Below, piece after piece: positions 1-7,513 of a stretch of DNA of 64,000 bases; positions within the stretch are counted from its first letter, which is position 1, and every line of letters starts with the position of its first letter. Source of the stretch: Acidovorax sp. RAC01. Its GTDB lineage: Bacteria; Pseudomonadota; Gammaproteobacteria; Burkholderiales; Burkholderiaceae_C. The notes beneath the pieces are model-generated. The model did no database searches. It was not told the origin of the DNA and was given only the letters and a program-made list of their open reading frames with translations. The stretch spans positions 3,963,501 to 4,027,500 of the forward strand of contig NZ_CP016447.1 in assembly GCF_001714725.1 (NCBI RefSeq), in the 5' to 3' direction. The translations under genes and the position numbers were made by a program.

Positions 1-534
1 AGTCTGGTGCACCTGGCAGCCTCGGTCATGAGCGGACATGCCAGTGCGGTGGCAGCTCTTGCGCGGTTCGGTTCTGCCGCCCAGGGCGATCCAATCTATG
101 AGGCTGGCGTGCAATTGGGGCGGTTGCTGCGTACGGCGTTTTTGGCTGACTACTTTGTCAAGGACGCTTTCAGGAACGAGTTGCGCCGGGTGCTCAATCG
201 GGGCGAGGCTGTTAACGCCCTCAAGCGCGCCATTTATACCGGCCGGATCAGCCCGGCGCAGGCCAAACGTGTCGATGAAATGCAGGCTGTGGCCGATGCG
301 TTGAGCCTGATGGCCAACATCGTGATGGCGTGGAATACCTCACAGATGCAGGCGGTCCTGGATCGCTGGTCGAACCGCCGCCAGGTCATTCCACCGGAAC
401 TGATCGGGAAGATTGCGCCCACCAGGCTGGAGAGCATCAACTTGCGGGGTGTGTTTCGCTTCCCGGTTGACCGCTATGCTGACCAAATCCTGCCTTCGCG
501 GCCAAATGCATCGATAACTGGCACCAATGGATGA
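1..534 (+). CDS. tnpA: Tn3-family transposase TnpA, C-terminal part (partial)
   Basis: The reading frame is open to the left edge, so only about 177 C-terminal residues of a protein usually near 970-1000 residues are present. The segment LGRLLRTAFLADYF, followed by an R-x(n)-LNRGEA block and the MANIVMAWNT motif, corresponds to the C-terminal end of the Tn3 transposase catalytic region, after the DDE residues. These enzymes cut at the terminal inverted repeats and insert the element replicatively. The stop codon lies about 140 bp inside the transposon end, as expected for a gene transcribed toward its own terminal repeat. Apart from the window edge, the visible part shows no frameshift. Confidence 0.85.
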   Translation, partial: SLVHLAASVMSGHASAVAALARFGSAAQGDPIYEAGVQLGRLLRTAFLADYFVKDAFRNELRRVLNRGEAVNALKRAIYTGRISPAQAKRVDEMQAVADALSLMANIVMAWNTSQMQAVLDRWSNRRQVIPPELIGKIAPTRLESINLRGVFRFPVDRYADQILPSRPNASITGTNG

Positions 535-566
535 AACCGACCACGGTTTGACGCCACGAATCGCAG

Positions 567-677
567 ATTTGAAAGTGAACAGGAAAGTCAATGAAATCAA
601 CGATCTACCAACACCACCTCCGCGCCAGTGCTAGCTTTTCGTACCGTCACTTATTGCACTGAAAACGAGGAGACCCC
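567..677. repeat. Terminal inverted repeat of the IS1071-like element
   Basis: The stretch ends in CCCC at 674-677 and runs inward into AT-richer sequence unlike the flanking genes. IS1071 is known for unusually long terminal repeats of about 110 bp, which gives the left limit stated here. That limit is inferred because the partner repeat is outside the window. Confidence 0.55.
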
Positions 678-704
678 TAGCTGCCCCCTACGTCCCCACC
701 TCCC

Positions 705-1256
705 ATGACCCAGCAAAACACCCTCGAGCATTGGCTCGCACAAGAACGCGACATCGTTGCCACCCTCAACGCCGGCCCCGGACCGGGCGTGGCCACGCGC
801 GATCAGATTGCGCACCTCAATGGCCTGCAGCAAATGCAGGCCATGCTGCGCGGCGAGCTGCCCTACGCCGCCATTGCCAAGACGCTGGACTTTCTGATCG
901 TGGAGGTGGGGGAAGGGCTTGCCGTGTTCCAGGGCACACCCCGGGCCGAACACCTGAACCCCATGGGCACCGTGCACGGCGGCTGGTTTGCCACGCTGCT
1001 CGATTCGGCCCTGGGCTGCGCGGTGCACACCCGCATGGAGCCGGGCCGCGGCTACACCACGGCCGAACTCGGCATCAACCTGGTCAAGGCCATCACGCCC
1101 AAGGTACAGCGCGTGCGGGCCGAGGGCCGCGTGATCCACTCGGGCCGCCAGCTGGCCACGGCCGAGGCGCGGTTGGTGGGCCCCGACGGCACGCTGTATG
1201 CCCACGCCACCACCACCTGCCTGGTTTTCGACTTGCCGGCACAATCGAAGGCATGA
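705..1256 (+). CDS. PaaI-family hotdog-fold thioesterase
   Basis: This 183-residue protein has the hotdog thioesterase core. [19 protein letters not shown] (about residues 85-103) carries the HGG motif and the Asp that begin the long central helix of PaaI/YbdB-type acyl-CoA thioesterases. [13 protein letters not shown] is the following strand. About 60 residues precede the core. The enzyme should hydrolyse an acyl-CoA, probably aromatic or medium-chain; the substrate cannot be read from the sequence. Its stop codon overlaps the start of the glyoxalase gene (ATGA), so the two are probably translated together. The start lies only 27 bp after the end of the IS1071-like element, so the native promoter may be lost or replaced. 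Confidence 0.85.
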   Translation: MTQQNTLEHWLAQERDIVATLNAGPGPGVATRDQIAHLNGLQQMQAMLRGELPYAAIAKTLDFLIVEVGEGLAVFQGTPRAEHLNPMGTVHGGWFATLLDSALGCAVHTRMEPGRGYTTAELGINLVKAITPKVQRVRAEGRVIHSGRQLATAEARLVGPDGTLYAHATTTCLVFDLPAQSKA

Positions 1257-1666
1257 GATTTCTTCACACCATGCTGCGCGTTGGCAACCTTCAACGCTCC
1301 ATCGACTTCTATACCAACGTGCTGGGCATGCAGCTGCTGCGCCAGTCTGAAAACCCCGAGTACAAGTATTCGCTGGCCTTTTTGGGCTTTGATGGCGGCA
1401 ACCCCGGCCAGGCCGAGATCGAGCTGACGTACAACTGGGGCACCGAAAGCTACGACATGGGTACCGCCTACGGCCACATTGCCCTGGGCGTGCCCGATGC
1501 CTACGCCGCCTGCGAAAAGATCAAGGCCGCCGGTGGCAACGTGACGCGCGAACCTGGCCCGGTGAAGGGCGGCACCACTGTGATCGCGTTCGTGACCGAC
1601 CCCGACGGCTACAAGATCGAGCTGATTCAGCGCGCCGAGGGCACAGGCGGCGCGGGCCTGCGCTGA
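1253..1666 (+). CDS. gloA: Lactoylglutathione lyase (glyoxalase I)
   Basis: This 137-residue protein matches the usual length of bacterial Ni/Zn glyoxalase I. It starts [20 protein letters not shown] and contains the family blocks [16 protein letters not shown] and [11 protein letters not shown]. Metal-ligand candidates are His5 near the start, Glu in IELTYNW, His in GHIALGV and Glu in YKIELI. It converts the hemithioacetal of methylglyoxal and glutathione to S-lactoylglutathione in the cytoplasm. The start codon overlaps the thioesterase stop by four bases, indicating a two-gene operon. Confidence 0.95.
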   Translation: MRFLHTMLRVGNLQRSIDFYTNVLGMQLLRQSENPEYKYSLAFLGFDGGNPGQAEIELTYNWGTESYDMGTAYGHIALGVPDAYAACEKIKAAGGNVTREPGPVKGGTTVIAFVTDPDGYKIELIQRAEGTGGAGLR

Positions 1667-1713
1667 TCACGGGCCAGCCCGAACAGTGCAAGGCCTGGTC
1701 CTGGCCTTATGGC

Positions 1714-1775
1714 CATTTGCTATGTATTTTATAGCTGCAAGGCATTGATGGGAATGCCCTGACGGCCAATTTAGC
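1714..1775 (+). repeat. Dispersed Comamonadaceae-type repeat, copy 1
   Basis: This copy has the layout shared by all members in the window: TTGCTAT, an AT-rich gap, TATAGCTGC, a middle block, then a GCCC/GCC word and a T-rich tail. It lies between gloA and its terminator, outside coding sequence. Compare copies near 4713, 10550, 24992, 37112, 40348, 44496, 50215 and 58728. Confidence 0.6.
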
Positions 1776-1783
1776 AATAAAAA

Positions 1784-1807
1784 ACCCGGCCATGCCGGGT
1801 TTTTTTA
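1784..1807. terminator. Rho-independent terminator between gloA and the OmpA-like gene
   Basis: A 7-bp stem ACCCGGC/GCCGGGT with loop CAT is flanked by A's on the left and seven T's on the right, so it can act in both directions between these convergent genes. Confidence 0.9.
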
Positions 1808-1834
1808 TGGGGCGCCCAAAAGGGGCGCCACTCC

Positions 1835-2362
1835 TTATTGCGCCAGGGCCACTTCCACGCGGCGGGCTTCAGCGTTGGTGCCGGTGGCGGTGGTTTCTTC
1901 GGGCTTCTTGAGCTCGATCTTGTCTTCGGCCACGCCCAGCGCCTTGAGCGCATCGCGCACGGCAAAGGCGCGCTGCTTGGCCAGTTCGGCGTTCAGTGCT
2001 GCGTCGCCCGTGGCATCGTGAAAGCCCGACACCACAGCCTTCTTGCCTTCGACCACGCCTTTGACCACGTCGGCCAGCGCTTCGTTGGCGCCAGCAGCCA
2101 GGTCGGCCTTGGCCGATGCAAAGTAGAACTTCACCACGCCGTTTTCCACACGCACGCTGGCTTCGTCGGCGGCTGCTACGGGCGCAGCGGCGGCAGGGTC
2201 TGCCACGGGTGTAGCAGCGGCCGATGCGGCCACAGGCTTGCCAGCGCCGCCCACCTGCTTGACCACTACCGTGCCCACCACGGCCGAGACGATCAGCGCA
2301 ATCAGCGCGAACAGGAAACCGAGGGCAAAACGTTGTTGGCTATCGTCGTCAGAACTGGACAT
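1835..2362 (-). CDS. OmpA-family C-terminal domain protein, membrane-anchored
   Basis: This 175-residue protein begins MSSSDDDSQQRFALG and has one membrane segment at about residues 12-35 (FLFALIALIVSAVVGTVVV). An Ala/Pro-rich linker to about residue 75 is followed by an OmpA-like domain: VVKFYFASAKADL, VVSGFHDATGD and the end NAEARRVEVAL. In this family the domain binds peptidoglycan in the periplasm. The usual NxxLSxxRA region reads NAELAKQRAFAVRDAL. The frame stays open about 70 codons upstream, but ATG at 2362 has a GGGAGTC ribosome site and gives the proper membrane anchor. It is divergent from chaC. Confidence 0.85.
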   Translation of the reverse strand: MSSSDDDSQQRFALGFLFALIALIVSAVVGTVVVKQVGGAGKPVAASAAATPVADPAAAAPVAAADEASVRVENGVVKFYFASAKADLAAGANEALADVVKGVVEGKKAVVSGFHDATGDAALNAELAKQRAFAVRDALKALGVAEDKIELKKPEETTATGTNAEARRVEVALAQ

Positions 2363-2537
2363 GGAGACTCCCTGTATCGATGCGTTGTTGAAAAAGATGG
2401 ATGAACGAAAACGGATGCCCGACGGCTGAACACACAGGCAGCAAGACCCGCAAAACCCGGCTTGCCACCCGTGGCGCCAGGCACCGCTGCATGCCTGACC
2501 CCGCCACAAGCAAAGCCTTCGATTGTAAAGTGGCTGC

Positions 2538-3131
2538 ATGACGAATTTGCCCGCGCCCCTGCGAGACCCGGCCCCCATGCTGGAGCGCGCCCTGGACGAA
2601 TGGGGCGGCCAGCAGGACCTGTGGATCTTTGGTTACGGCTCGCTCATCTGGAAGCCCGACTTTGACTACGCCGAACGCCGCCCGGCCAAGGTGCACGGCT
2701 GGCACCGGGCGCTCAAGATGTGGAGCCGCATCAACCGTGGCACGCCCGAATGCCCGGGGCTGGTGTTCGGCATGCTCTCGGGCGGCAGCTGCCGGGGCAT
2801 GGTGTTCCGGGTAGAGCAGGCCCACGCCCGGCAGGTCATGGTCAACCTGTGGCAGCGCGAAATGATCACCGCCGTGTACGACCCGCGCTGGCTCCCCTGC
2901 CACACGCCGCACGGCCCCGTGAGCGCGCTCGCGTTCACCCTGTCGCGCCACAGCCCCAACCACACCGGCGAGCTGCCCGACCACGAGTACCGCCGCATCT
3001 TTGCCCAGGCCTGCGGCCGCTACGGCACCACGCACGACTACGCGCAGGCGACATTCGACGAACTTCTGCGCCACGGCATCCACGACCGGGCCCTGGCCCG
3101 GCTGCTCGCACTGGCGCAAAAAGAGGCATAG
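2538..3131 (+). CDS. chaC: Gamma-glutamylcyclotransferase, ChaC type
   Basis: This 197-residue protein has WIFGYGSLIWKPDF at about residues 28-41, the glycine-rich substrate loop of ChaC enzymes. The conserved RRPAKVHGWHRALKMWS and GMVFRV blocks follow. ChaC cleaves glutathione to 5-oxoproline and Cys-Gly in the cytoplasm. A candidate catalytic Glu lies in WQREMI. The start was chosen as the ATG immediately before the conserved region; no strong ribosome site is visible. The gene is near gloA and sodC, which fits glutathione and oxidant handling, but they are separate transcription units. Confidence 0.9.
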   Translation: MTNLPAPLRDPAPMLERALDEWGGQQDLWIFGYGSLIWKPDFDYAERRPAKVHGWHRALKMWSRINRGTPECPGLVFGMLSGGSCRGMVFRVEQAHARQVMVNLWQREMITAVYDPRWLPCHTPHGPVSALAFTLSRHSPNHTGELPDHEYRRIFAQACGRYGTTHDYAQATFDELLRHGIHDRALARLLALAQKEA

Positions 3132-3273
3132 TGCGGTGTCGCGCCCCGGCACATCGACGGCGCCACCCGTTCACACGGAAGGCGCACGGTGCGCCACCAC
3201 ACTGACCAACCGATTCATCGTCCGGCCATACCGCCACCACGGCAACCCCATCCACCACGAAGGAGAGCGCGTC

Positions 3274-3804
3274 ATGAAGCAAAAGCACCTCGGAATTGCA
3301 CTGTCAGCCCTTGCAGCCATCGCCCTGGCGGGCTGCGCCGGGCATTCCGCACCGGGCCCCAGCGCCACCGCAAAACTCGAACCCACCCGCGGCAACACCA
3401 CCGCCGGCACCGTCAGCTTTGTGCAGTCGGGCGACTTGGTCAAAGTGTCGGGCACCATCACCGGCCTCAAGCCCGGTGCCGAGCACGGCTTTCATGTGCA
3501 TGAAAAAGGCGACTGCAGCAGCGGCGACGGCATGAGCACCGGCGGGCACTTCAACCCCGGCGGCAAGCCCCACGGCAACCACGGCATGGGCGAACACCAC
3601 GCCGGCGACCTGCCCAGCCTGAAGGCCGACGCCAGCGGTAAAGCGAGCTTCAGCTTCGAGTCGCGCACCATCCGCGTGGGCAGCGCCGACAACAACATCG
3701 TGGGCAAGGGTCTCATCGTGCACCGCGACCCTGATGACTACAAAACCCAGCCCACTGGCAACGCCGGGCCCCGTCTGGCCTGCGCAGTGATTGCGGCCAG
3801 GTAA
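3274..3804 (+). CDS. sodC: Cu/Zn superoxide dismutase, lipoprotein
   Basis: This 176-residue exported enzyme converts superoxide to hydrogen peroxide. The N-terminus is a lipoprotein signal with lipobox LAGC (Cys at about residue 22). HGFHVHEKGDC supplies two copper ligands and the disulfide Cys. GGHFNP, HGNHGMGEHHAGDLP and LIVHRDPDDY give the bridging His, the zinc ligands and the active-site loop. The final GPRLACAVI holds the electrostatic-loop Arg and second Cys. A strong AAGGAGA ribosome site precedes the ATG. It is likely anchored in the outer or inner membrane facing the periplasm. It stands alone between chaC and a terminator. Confidence 0.95.
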   Translation: MKQKHLGIALSALAAIALAGCAGHSAPGPSATAKLEPTRGNTTAGTVSFVQSGDLVKVSGTITGLKPGAEHGFHVHEKGDCSSGDGMSTGGHFNPGGKPHGNHGMGEHHAGDLPSLKADASGKASFSFESRTIRVGSADNNIVGKGLIVHRDPDDYKTQPTGNAGPRLACAVIAAR

Positions 3805-3874
3805 AGCGCAAGCAAACACTGCACGACCCACGGCGGGTGACAACCTCGGTTGCCGGCGCCGCCTGCCAAAGCAA

Positions 3875-3903
3875 AAAGCCGCTGCAACCACAGCGGCTTT
3901 TTC
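3875..3903. terminator. Terminator between sodC and the MocA-like gene
   Basis: A 10-bp perfect stem AAAGCCGCTG/CAGCGGCTTT with a 6-base loop ends in a T run. It separates two convergent genes and can serve both strands. Confidence 0.9.
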
Positions 3904-3954
3904 ATGGCAACAATGCTTTGGACGCTGCGGCGCAGGCAGGCACCTGCGATCAGC

Positions 3955-4518
3955 TCACCCCGCCTGCCGCAGATGCCAAAGCGCCTCGGCCCGCGCCAGC
4001 GCATCCACGGTGTCAATGTCCGTCACCACGCCCGCATCCTGCAGCGGCACAGCCAGCCCACGCCCCTGCCCTGCCCACTTGCGCACCACCGGCGCCGCGC
4101 CCTTTTCACCCTGCAGGGCCAGCAAGTCGTCCAGGCAATCCCGCCCAAACGCCACCGGGTGCCCCCGCTCGCCCGCAAACTCCGGCCAAGCCACCACCGC
4201 CCGCTGGTCCACCAGCGCCTGCGCCATGGCCTGTAATGTGGCGGGCTGCACCAGCGGCAAGTCGCCTGGCAGCACCAGCCAGCCAGCGGCCTCGGCCGTG
4301 TGGCGCACCGCCGCCGCGATCGAATCGCCCATGCCGGGGTGGCCCGCGTCTTCCACATGCCACGGCAGGCCGCTGGCACGCACGGCATGGAGCGTGTGCT
4401 GCAACACCGGTGTGCCCGCCAGCAGCGCCTGCAGCTTGTGCACCGCGCCGCCAGATGCCTTGAAGCGTTCGCCACGGCCCGAGGCGAGGATGAGGACGGT
4501 GGGTGAGCGCAATGGCAT
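3955..4518 (-). CDS. MocA/MobA-like molybdopterin nucleotidyltransferase
   Basis: This 187-residue protein starts with LILASGRGERF, the nucleotide-binding loop of the MobA/MocA NTP-transferase family. HKLQALLAGTPVLQHTL, LVLPGDLPLV (metal-binding Asp) and VVTDIDTVDAL follow. The family attaches CMP or GMP to molybdopterin. A cytidylyltransferase (MocA) role would suit the xanthine-oxidase-type hydroxylase encoded at 8352-11123, but they are not in one operon. The normal LAAG is LASG here. MobA cannot be excluded. Confidence 0.75.
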   Translation of the reverse strand: MPLRSPTVLILASGRGERFKASGGAVHKLQALLAGTPVLQHTLHAVRASGLPWHVEDAGHPGMGDSIAAAVRHTAEAAGWLVLPGDLPLVQPATLQAMAQALVDQRAVVAWPEFAGERGHPVAFGRDCLDDLLALQGEKGAAPVVRKWAGQGRGLAVPLQDAGVVTDIDTVDALARAEALWHLRQAG

Positions 4519-4995
4519 GGGTGTGAATGGCGCAAATGCGTGGCGTGAACAGCGGTCAGATCATGGTACCGCTGCGTCCGTGGCAACGGGCGCTTCCGTG
4601 TAGCCCGGGCATCAAGGCGGTGGCAGGTGAAGGTACGGAGCGAAGGGCGATCAGCGCAATTTGCGATGACGCGATGGCGCGATGGCAGCACTGCGCAAGC
4701 GCTGACAGGCGGTTTAAAAAGGATAGCTGCCAGCACTTTCCCAGAATGCCCTGGCAGCAGTTTTTATTAAATACTGATGGCCTGCGCCGCCCGGGGAGGC
4801 TTCCGGCTGAACCAGGTCACCCCAAACAGATTGAGGCCGGTTGCACCACCGAGGAGTCACGCCGGGTTCTGGCCTTGCACCCGGGTCCAACCTGGCGAAC
4901 CAGTCGCACCAAGGCGCCCTGAAGCCAGATGGAGTGAACCGTTTGCGGGGCCTGTTTCAAACCCTCGGGGTCAGCCATGGCTCGCCTGTGCCGGG
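4519..4995. other. Intergenic region with a repeat copy and a possible decayed gene
   Basis: No intact gene is supported. A copy of the dispersed repeat lies at about 4713-4778 (GGATAGCTGCCAGC, then CAGTTTTTATT). On the minus strand at about 4770-4850 a short frame reads LLGGATGLNLFGVTWF, which resembles the end of a small membrane protein, but it is cut by a stop just upstream. It may be a broken gene downstream of the MerR regulator. I do not recognise it. Confidence 0.4.
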
Positions 4996-5457
4996 TCAGG
5001 CACGTCGTCTGGTTTTGTCGGCAGACAAAGCCGTCATGAATTCAATGACGAATTTGCAGTCTTGATCCTGCAGCACGCTCATGTCTCCCACCGCCACCGG
5101 TGCCACATAGGCACGAATGACTTGCAGGCCTGCAATTCGCTCGTCGATTTTGGACAGGAGCTCTCCAGCCAGTTGCTCAATGGCTGGCGCATCGAGTTCA
5201 CCGCTGTCGCGATCGGACAGCAACAGTGCGATTTCAGCCAGCGTGAAGCCCAGTTCCTTGAGATGCTTGATGGCTTTGAGCCGATCCAGCGTGTCGCTGC
5301 CATATTGCCGATAGCCAGCCTCCGTTCGGCTCTGCGGCGCGATCAATTCAGCGTCCTCGTAGAGCCGCAGTTGACCGCGCGTGACGTTGGCGGCTTTGCA
5401 CAACGCACTGGTCGTCTGCAGCGACTTGAAAGCCTTGACGGCGACGACGGTTTTCAT
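4996..5457 (-). CDS. MerR-family transcriptional regulator
   Basis: This 153-residue protein has a MerR winged helix in its first 75 residues: TTSALCKAANVTRGQLRLYE, GYRQYGSDTLDRL and LGFTLAEIALLL. A coiled-coil dimerisation helix follows at about residues 90-120. It lacks the paired C-terminal cysteines of metal sensors, so the signal is probably organic or redox. The ATG overlaps the stop of the upstream hydrolase gene (ATGA), so it is made from the same transcript. Two 20-bp dyads, each inside a promoter spacer, lie at 6565-6653; this is where a MerR protein binds. I infer that this protein controls both divergent units. Confidence 0.9.
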   Translation of the reverse strand: MKTVVAVKAFKSLQTTSALCKAANVTRGQLRLYEDAELIAPQSRTEAGYRQYGSDTLDRLKAIKHLKELGFTLAEIALLLSDRDSGELDAPAIEQLAGELLSKIDERIAGLQVIRAYVAPVAVGDMSVLQDQDCKFVIEFMTALSADKTRRRA

Positions 5458-6545
5458 GGTTGAGCGGTATCGGGTGAGCGGGTCCCAAGGCACCGGCTTT
5501 CAAACGTGGCGACCAGCTCCCCATGGCTGATGGACCACGCCTGTACTGCCAGGTAGTTGTTTGCGGGTATCCCGTTCAAAAATGCCAGCGCCAGCTGGCG
5601 CGTGGCCACTTTCACCCTCGGGTTCAGGTTCAGGCCACCGGTGCCCACGCGGTCGGTGAATATGCTGTGTGAGCCGTCCCTGAAAACGGCGAGCACTTTG
5701 GGCGCGGCACGCTCGCTGCCTGTGGCTTTGAAAATGTCCAGGCGATCCTGGATCCCAGAGACATAGCCCGGGATCCGAATCACGTCATCCGTCGCGGTAA
5801 TGTGCAGCGTCGGAACGGCAATGCCCGAGAGAATTTTCCCGGGCTCTCCCATGCCATAAAAAGGGGGCGCCGAGATCAGGATGGCCGCGCTGATTCGCGG
5901 GTCTCGCAGCGACACTTTCTGCCCTTGAAGTTCGACCTGCGCCCCCGCAATCAGCATGGTTGTGTTGGCGCCATAAGAATGCCCGGCGGCGGCGATTCGC
6001 CGGTTGTCGAACATGGCACCCTCTTGCTCTGCCAGCACCTTGTCGAGCGCATACTGAAGGTCTTGCACCCGATGGAGCGCCTCGGATTCCTGAGCGGCAT
6101 CCCTCAGCCGGGCGGGCAGCGCGAACGGGTTCCCAGACCAGAGCTGGCGGTCGCTGCCCACATGCTGCACATGCAAGCTGCCATACCCGTGAGCAGCCAG
6201 ATAGCGACCTAGGTAGCTGTATCCGCCCCGGGATCCCCCAATGCCGTGTGAAAAGACGACCAGGGGCACCGAGCCCGCAATCGCCTTGGTGACGGGCAGA
6301 TAGAGCTTCGCGGGCACCCGGCGTTGGCGCTGGCTGTCCACCCAGTCGAAATCGATCGCGGTGAACCGTGAGGCATCCACCTCCAGTTCTTCCGGGGCGG
6401 CCGACTTCAGGTCCACCACCGACGGCCGGGGTTCGTGGGCGCGCGCGCCCACCAGGCTGAGCGCGGCAAAACCAACTACCAGCGCGCTGGCCAGACCGCG
6501 CCGGAGGCGGCAGCCGCGCTTGCCGTGACGAAGATCAGGTTCCAT
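5454..6545 (-). CDS. Exported alpha/beta hydrolase (esterase or PAF-acetylhydrolase-like)
   Basis: This 363-residue protein has an N-terminal signal sequence (basic residues to about 16, hydrophobic core 17-33, probable cleavage after ARA). The hydrolase fold shows VVFSHGIGG (oxyanion region, about 97-104), nucleophile elbow GHSYG (Ser near 190), acid candidate TATDD and His in FRDGSHSIF. It should act on an ester in the periplasm; the substrate is unknown. The ATG at 6545 lies only a few bases from the predicted transcription start and has no clear ribosome site. The frame stays open upstream through the inverted promoter repeat, but translation through it is unlikely. It is followed by the MerR gene with a four-base overlap. 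Confidence 0.85.
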   Translation of the reverse strand: MEPDLRHGKRGCRLRRGLASALVVGFAALSLVGARAHEPRPSVVDLKSAAPEELEVDASRFTAIDFDWVDSQRQRRVPAKLYLPVTKAIAGSVPLVVFSHGIGGSRGGYSYLGRYLAAHGYGSLHVQHVGSDRQLWSGNPFALPARLRDAAQESEALHRVQDLQYALDKVLAEQEGAMFDNRRIAAAGHSYGANTTMLIAGAQVELQGQKVSLRDPRISAAILISAPPFYGMGEPGKILSGIAVPTLHITATDDVIRIPGYVSGIQDRLDIFKATGSERAAPKVLAVFRDGSHSIFTDRVGTGGLNLNPRVKVATRQLALAFLNGIPANNYLAVQAWSISHGELVATFESRCLGTRSPDTAQP

Positions 6546-6558
6546 AGGATTGAGCGTG

Positions 6559-6590
6559 ATGTTAAACCTGGTACCAAGGTGCCAGGTCAA
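6559..6590 (-). promoter_or_regulatory. MerR-type promoter for the hydrolase-merR unit
   Basis: Reading leftward there is a -35 box TTGACC (6590-6585), exactly 20 bp of spacer, and a -10 box TAACAT (6564-6559). The spacer region holds a near-perfect dyad, CCTGGCACC/GGTACCAGG around a two-base centre. A 19-20 bp spacer filled by a dyad is the hallmark of MerR-activated promoters, which are poor until the regulator twists the DNA. Confidence 0.65.
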
Positions 6591-6627
6591 AGTCTTTCCA
6601 GACCCTGGTCTGAGGCCACCAAAGCGC

Positions 6628-6659
6628 TTGACCTGGCACCTTGGTACCGGGTTCTTAAT
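6628..6659 (+). promoter_or_regulatory. MerR-type promoter for the dehydrogenase unit
   Basis: This is the mirror image of the promoter at 6559-6590: -35 TTGACC (6628-6633), a 20-bp spacer with the same dyad, and -10 CTTAAT (6654-6659). Arms 6565-6590 and 6628-6653 are inverted copies with one mismatch over 26 bp, far more than chance allows. They are separated by 37 bp. Confidence 0.65.
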
Positions 6660-6669
6660 CGTGCCATTC

Positions 6670-7503
6670 ATGAAAGCCCTTTGGAGACTCACCTTGGCCG
6701 AACGCCCCACCATTCACAAAACCGCACTCATCACGGGCGCCTCGTCGGGCATCGGCAAAGCCCTGGCCCGTCACTTTGCGCACGACGGATATCACCTGGT
6801 GCTGGCAGCCCGTGGCGTGACCAGGATGCAAGCCTTGGCCGATGATCTGCAAAAGCAATTCAAGGTGGACGTCACCGTTATCGGTTCGGACCTGGAAACC
6901 AATGCGGGTGCGGCGCAGTTGCACGCCGAGATCAAAGCCCGGGGCGTGGTCCTGAGCGCTCTCGTTAACAACGCGGGGTACGGCGCCTTTGGCGAGTTCA
7001 AGGACTCCGAGCTGGCCCAGGAGCTGGCCCAGGAGCTGGCCATGATGCAGCTCAACATGAACACGGTGGTCATGCTGACCAAGCTCTTCATGCCAGACCT
7101 GCTGGCCACGCGTGGAAAAATTCTGAACACGGCATCCACAGCGGCCTTTCAACCCGGTCCGTATATGGCTGTTTACTACGCCACCAAATCGTTTGTGCTG
7201 AGCTTCTCCGAAGCCATTGCGTCCGAACTCGAAGACACCGGTGTGACGGTGACGGCGCTGTGTCCCGGACCGACGGCCTCCGGGTTTCAGGACAAGGCCC
7301 ATTTGGGCGGCTCGGCACTGGTCAAGGGCAAAAAACTGCCTACCTCCGAAGAAGTGGCTGCTTTGGGCTACCGCGCCATGCAGCGCGGGCAGCGCGTTTA
7401 CATCCCTGGTTTCATGAACTGGGCCATGGCACAAAGCATGCGCATCACGCCTCGCAACCTGGCCACCAAGGTGGTCAAGACCCTGACCAGACCCGTCGCA
7501 TAA
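6670..7503 (+). CDS. Short-chain dehydrogenase/reductase
   Basis: This classical SDR of up to 277 residues has the cofactor motif TALITGASSGIGKALA, NNAGYG, catalytic Ser in the LNTASTAAF region, and YYATK (catalytic Tyr and Lys). PGPT follows. The acidic residue after the second strand is replaced by LAARG, suggesting NADPH use. It resembles the DltE/YbbO group. Two starts are possible: ATG 6670, only a few bases from the predicted transcript start, and TTG 6694, which has a GGAG ribosome site seven bases upstream and gives a more usual SDR N-terminus. A duplicated QELAQELA (residues about 118-126) is coded by a short tandem repeat. The substrate is unknown. Confidence 0.9.
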   Translation: MKALWRLTLAERPTIHKTALITGASSGIGKALARHFAHDGYHLVLAARGVTRMQALADDLQKQFKVDVTVIGSDLETNAGAAQLHAEIKARGVVLSALVNNAGYGAFGEFKDSELAQELAQELAMMQLNMNTVVMLTKLFMPDLLATRGKILNTASTAAFQPGPYMAVYYATKSFVLSFSEAIASELEDTGVTVTALCPGPTASGFQDKAHLGGSALVKGKKLPTSEEVAALGYRAMQRGQRVYIPGFMNWAMAQSMRITPRNLATKVVKTLTRPVA

Positions 7504-7513
7504 GGATCACACC

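Larger units (their letters stand above)
1..677 (+). mobile_element. Right end of a Tn3-family element, probably IS1071
   Basis: The left edge of the window lies inside a Tn3-family transposon. It carries the end of the transposase gene and then a terminal inverted repeat whose outer end reads, on the minus strand, GGGGTCTCCTCGTTTTCAGT, the GGGG start typical of the family. This end matches what I remember of IS1071, an element common on catabolic plasmids and in Comamonadaceae genomes, but I could not search for it. The element ends at 677. The next five bases, TAGCT (678-682), are the expected target duplication, but the other end is outside the window. Confidence 0.75.

Noticed and set aside
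6546..6713. N-terminal extension of the hydrolase (to 6713) or of the dehydrogenase (to 6550) through the inverted repeat
   Set aside because: Both extensions would translate the promoter/operator arms and precede a proper signal peptide or SDR start.
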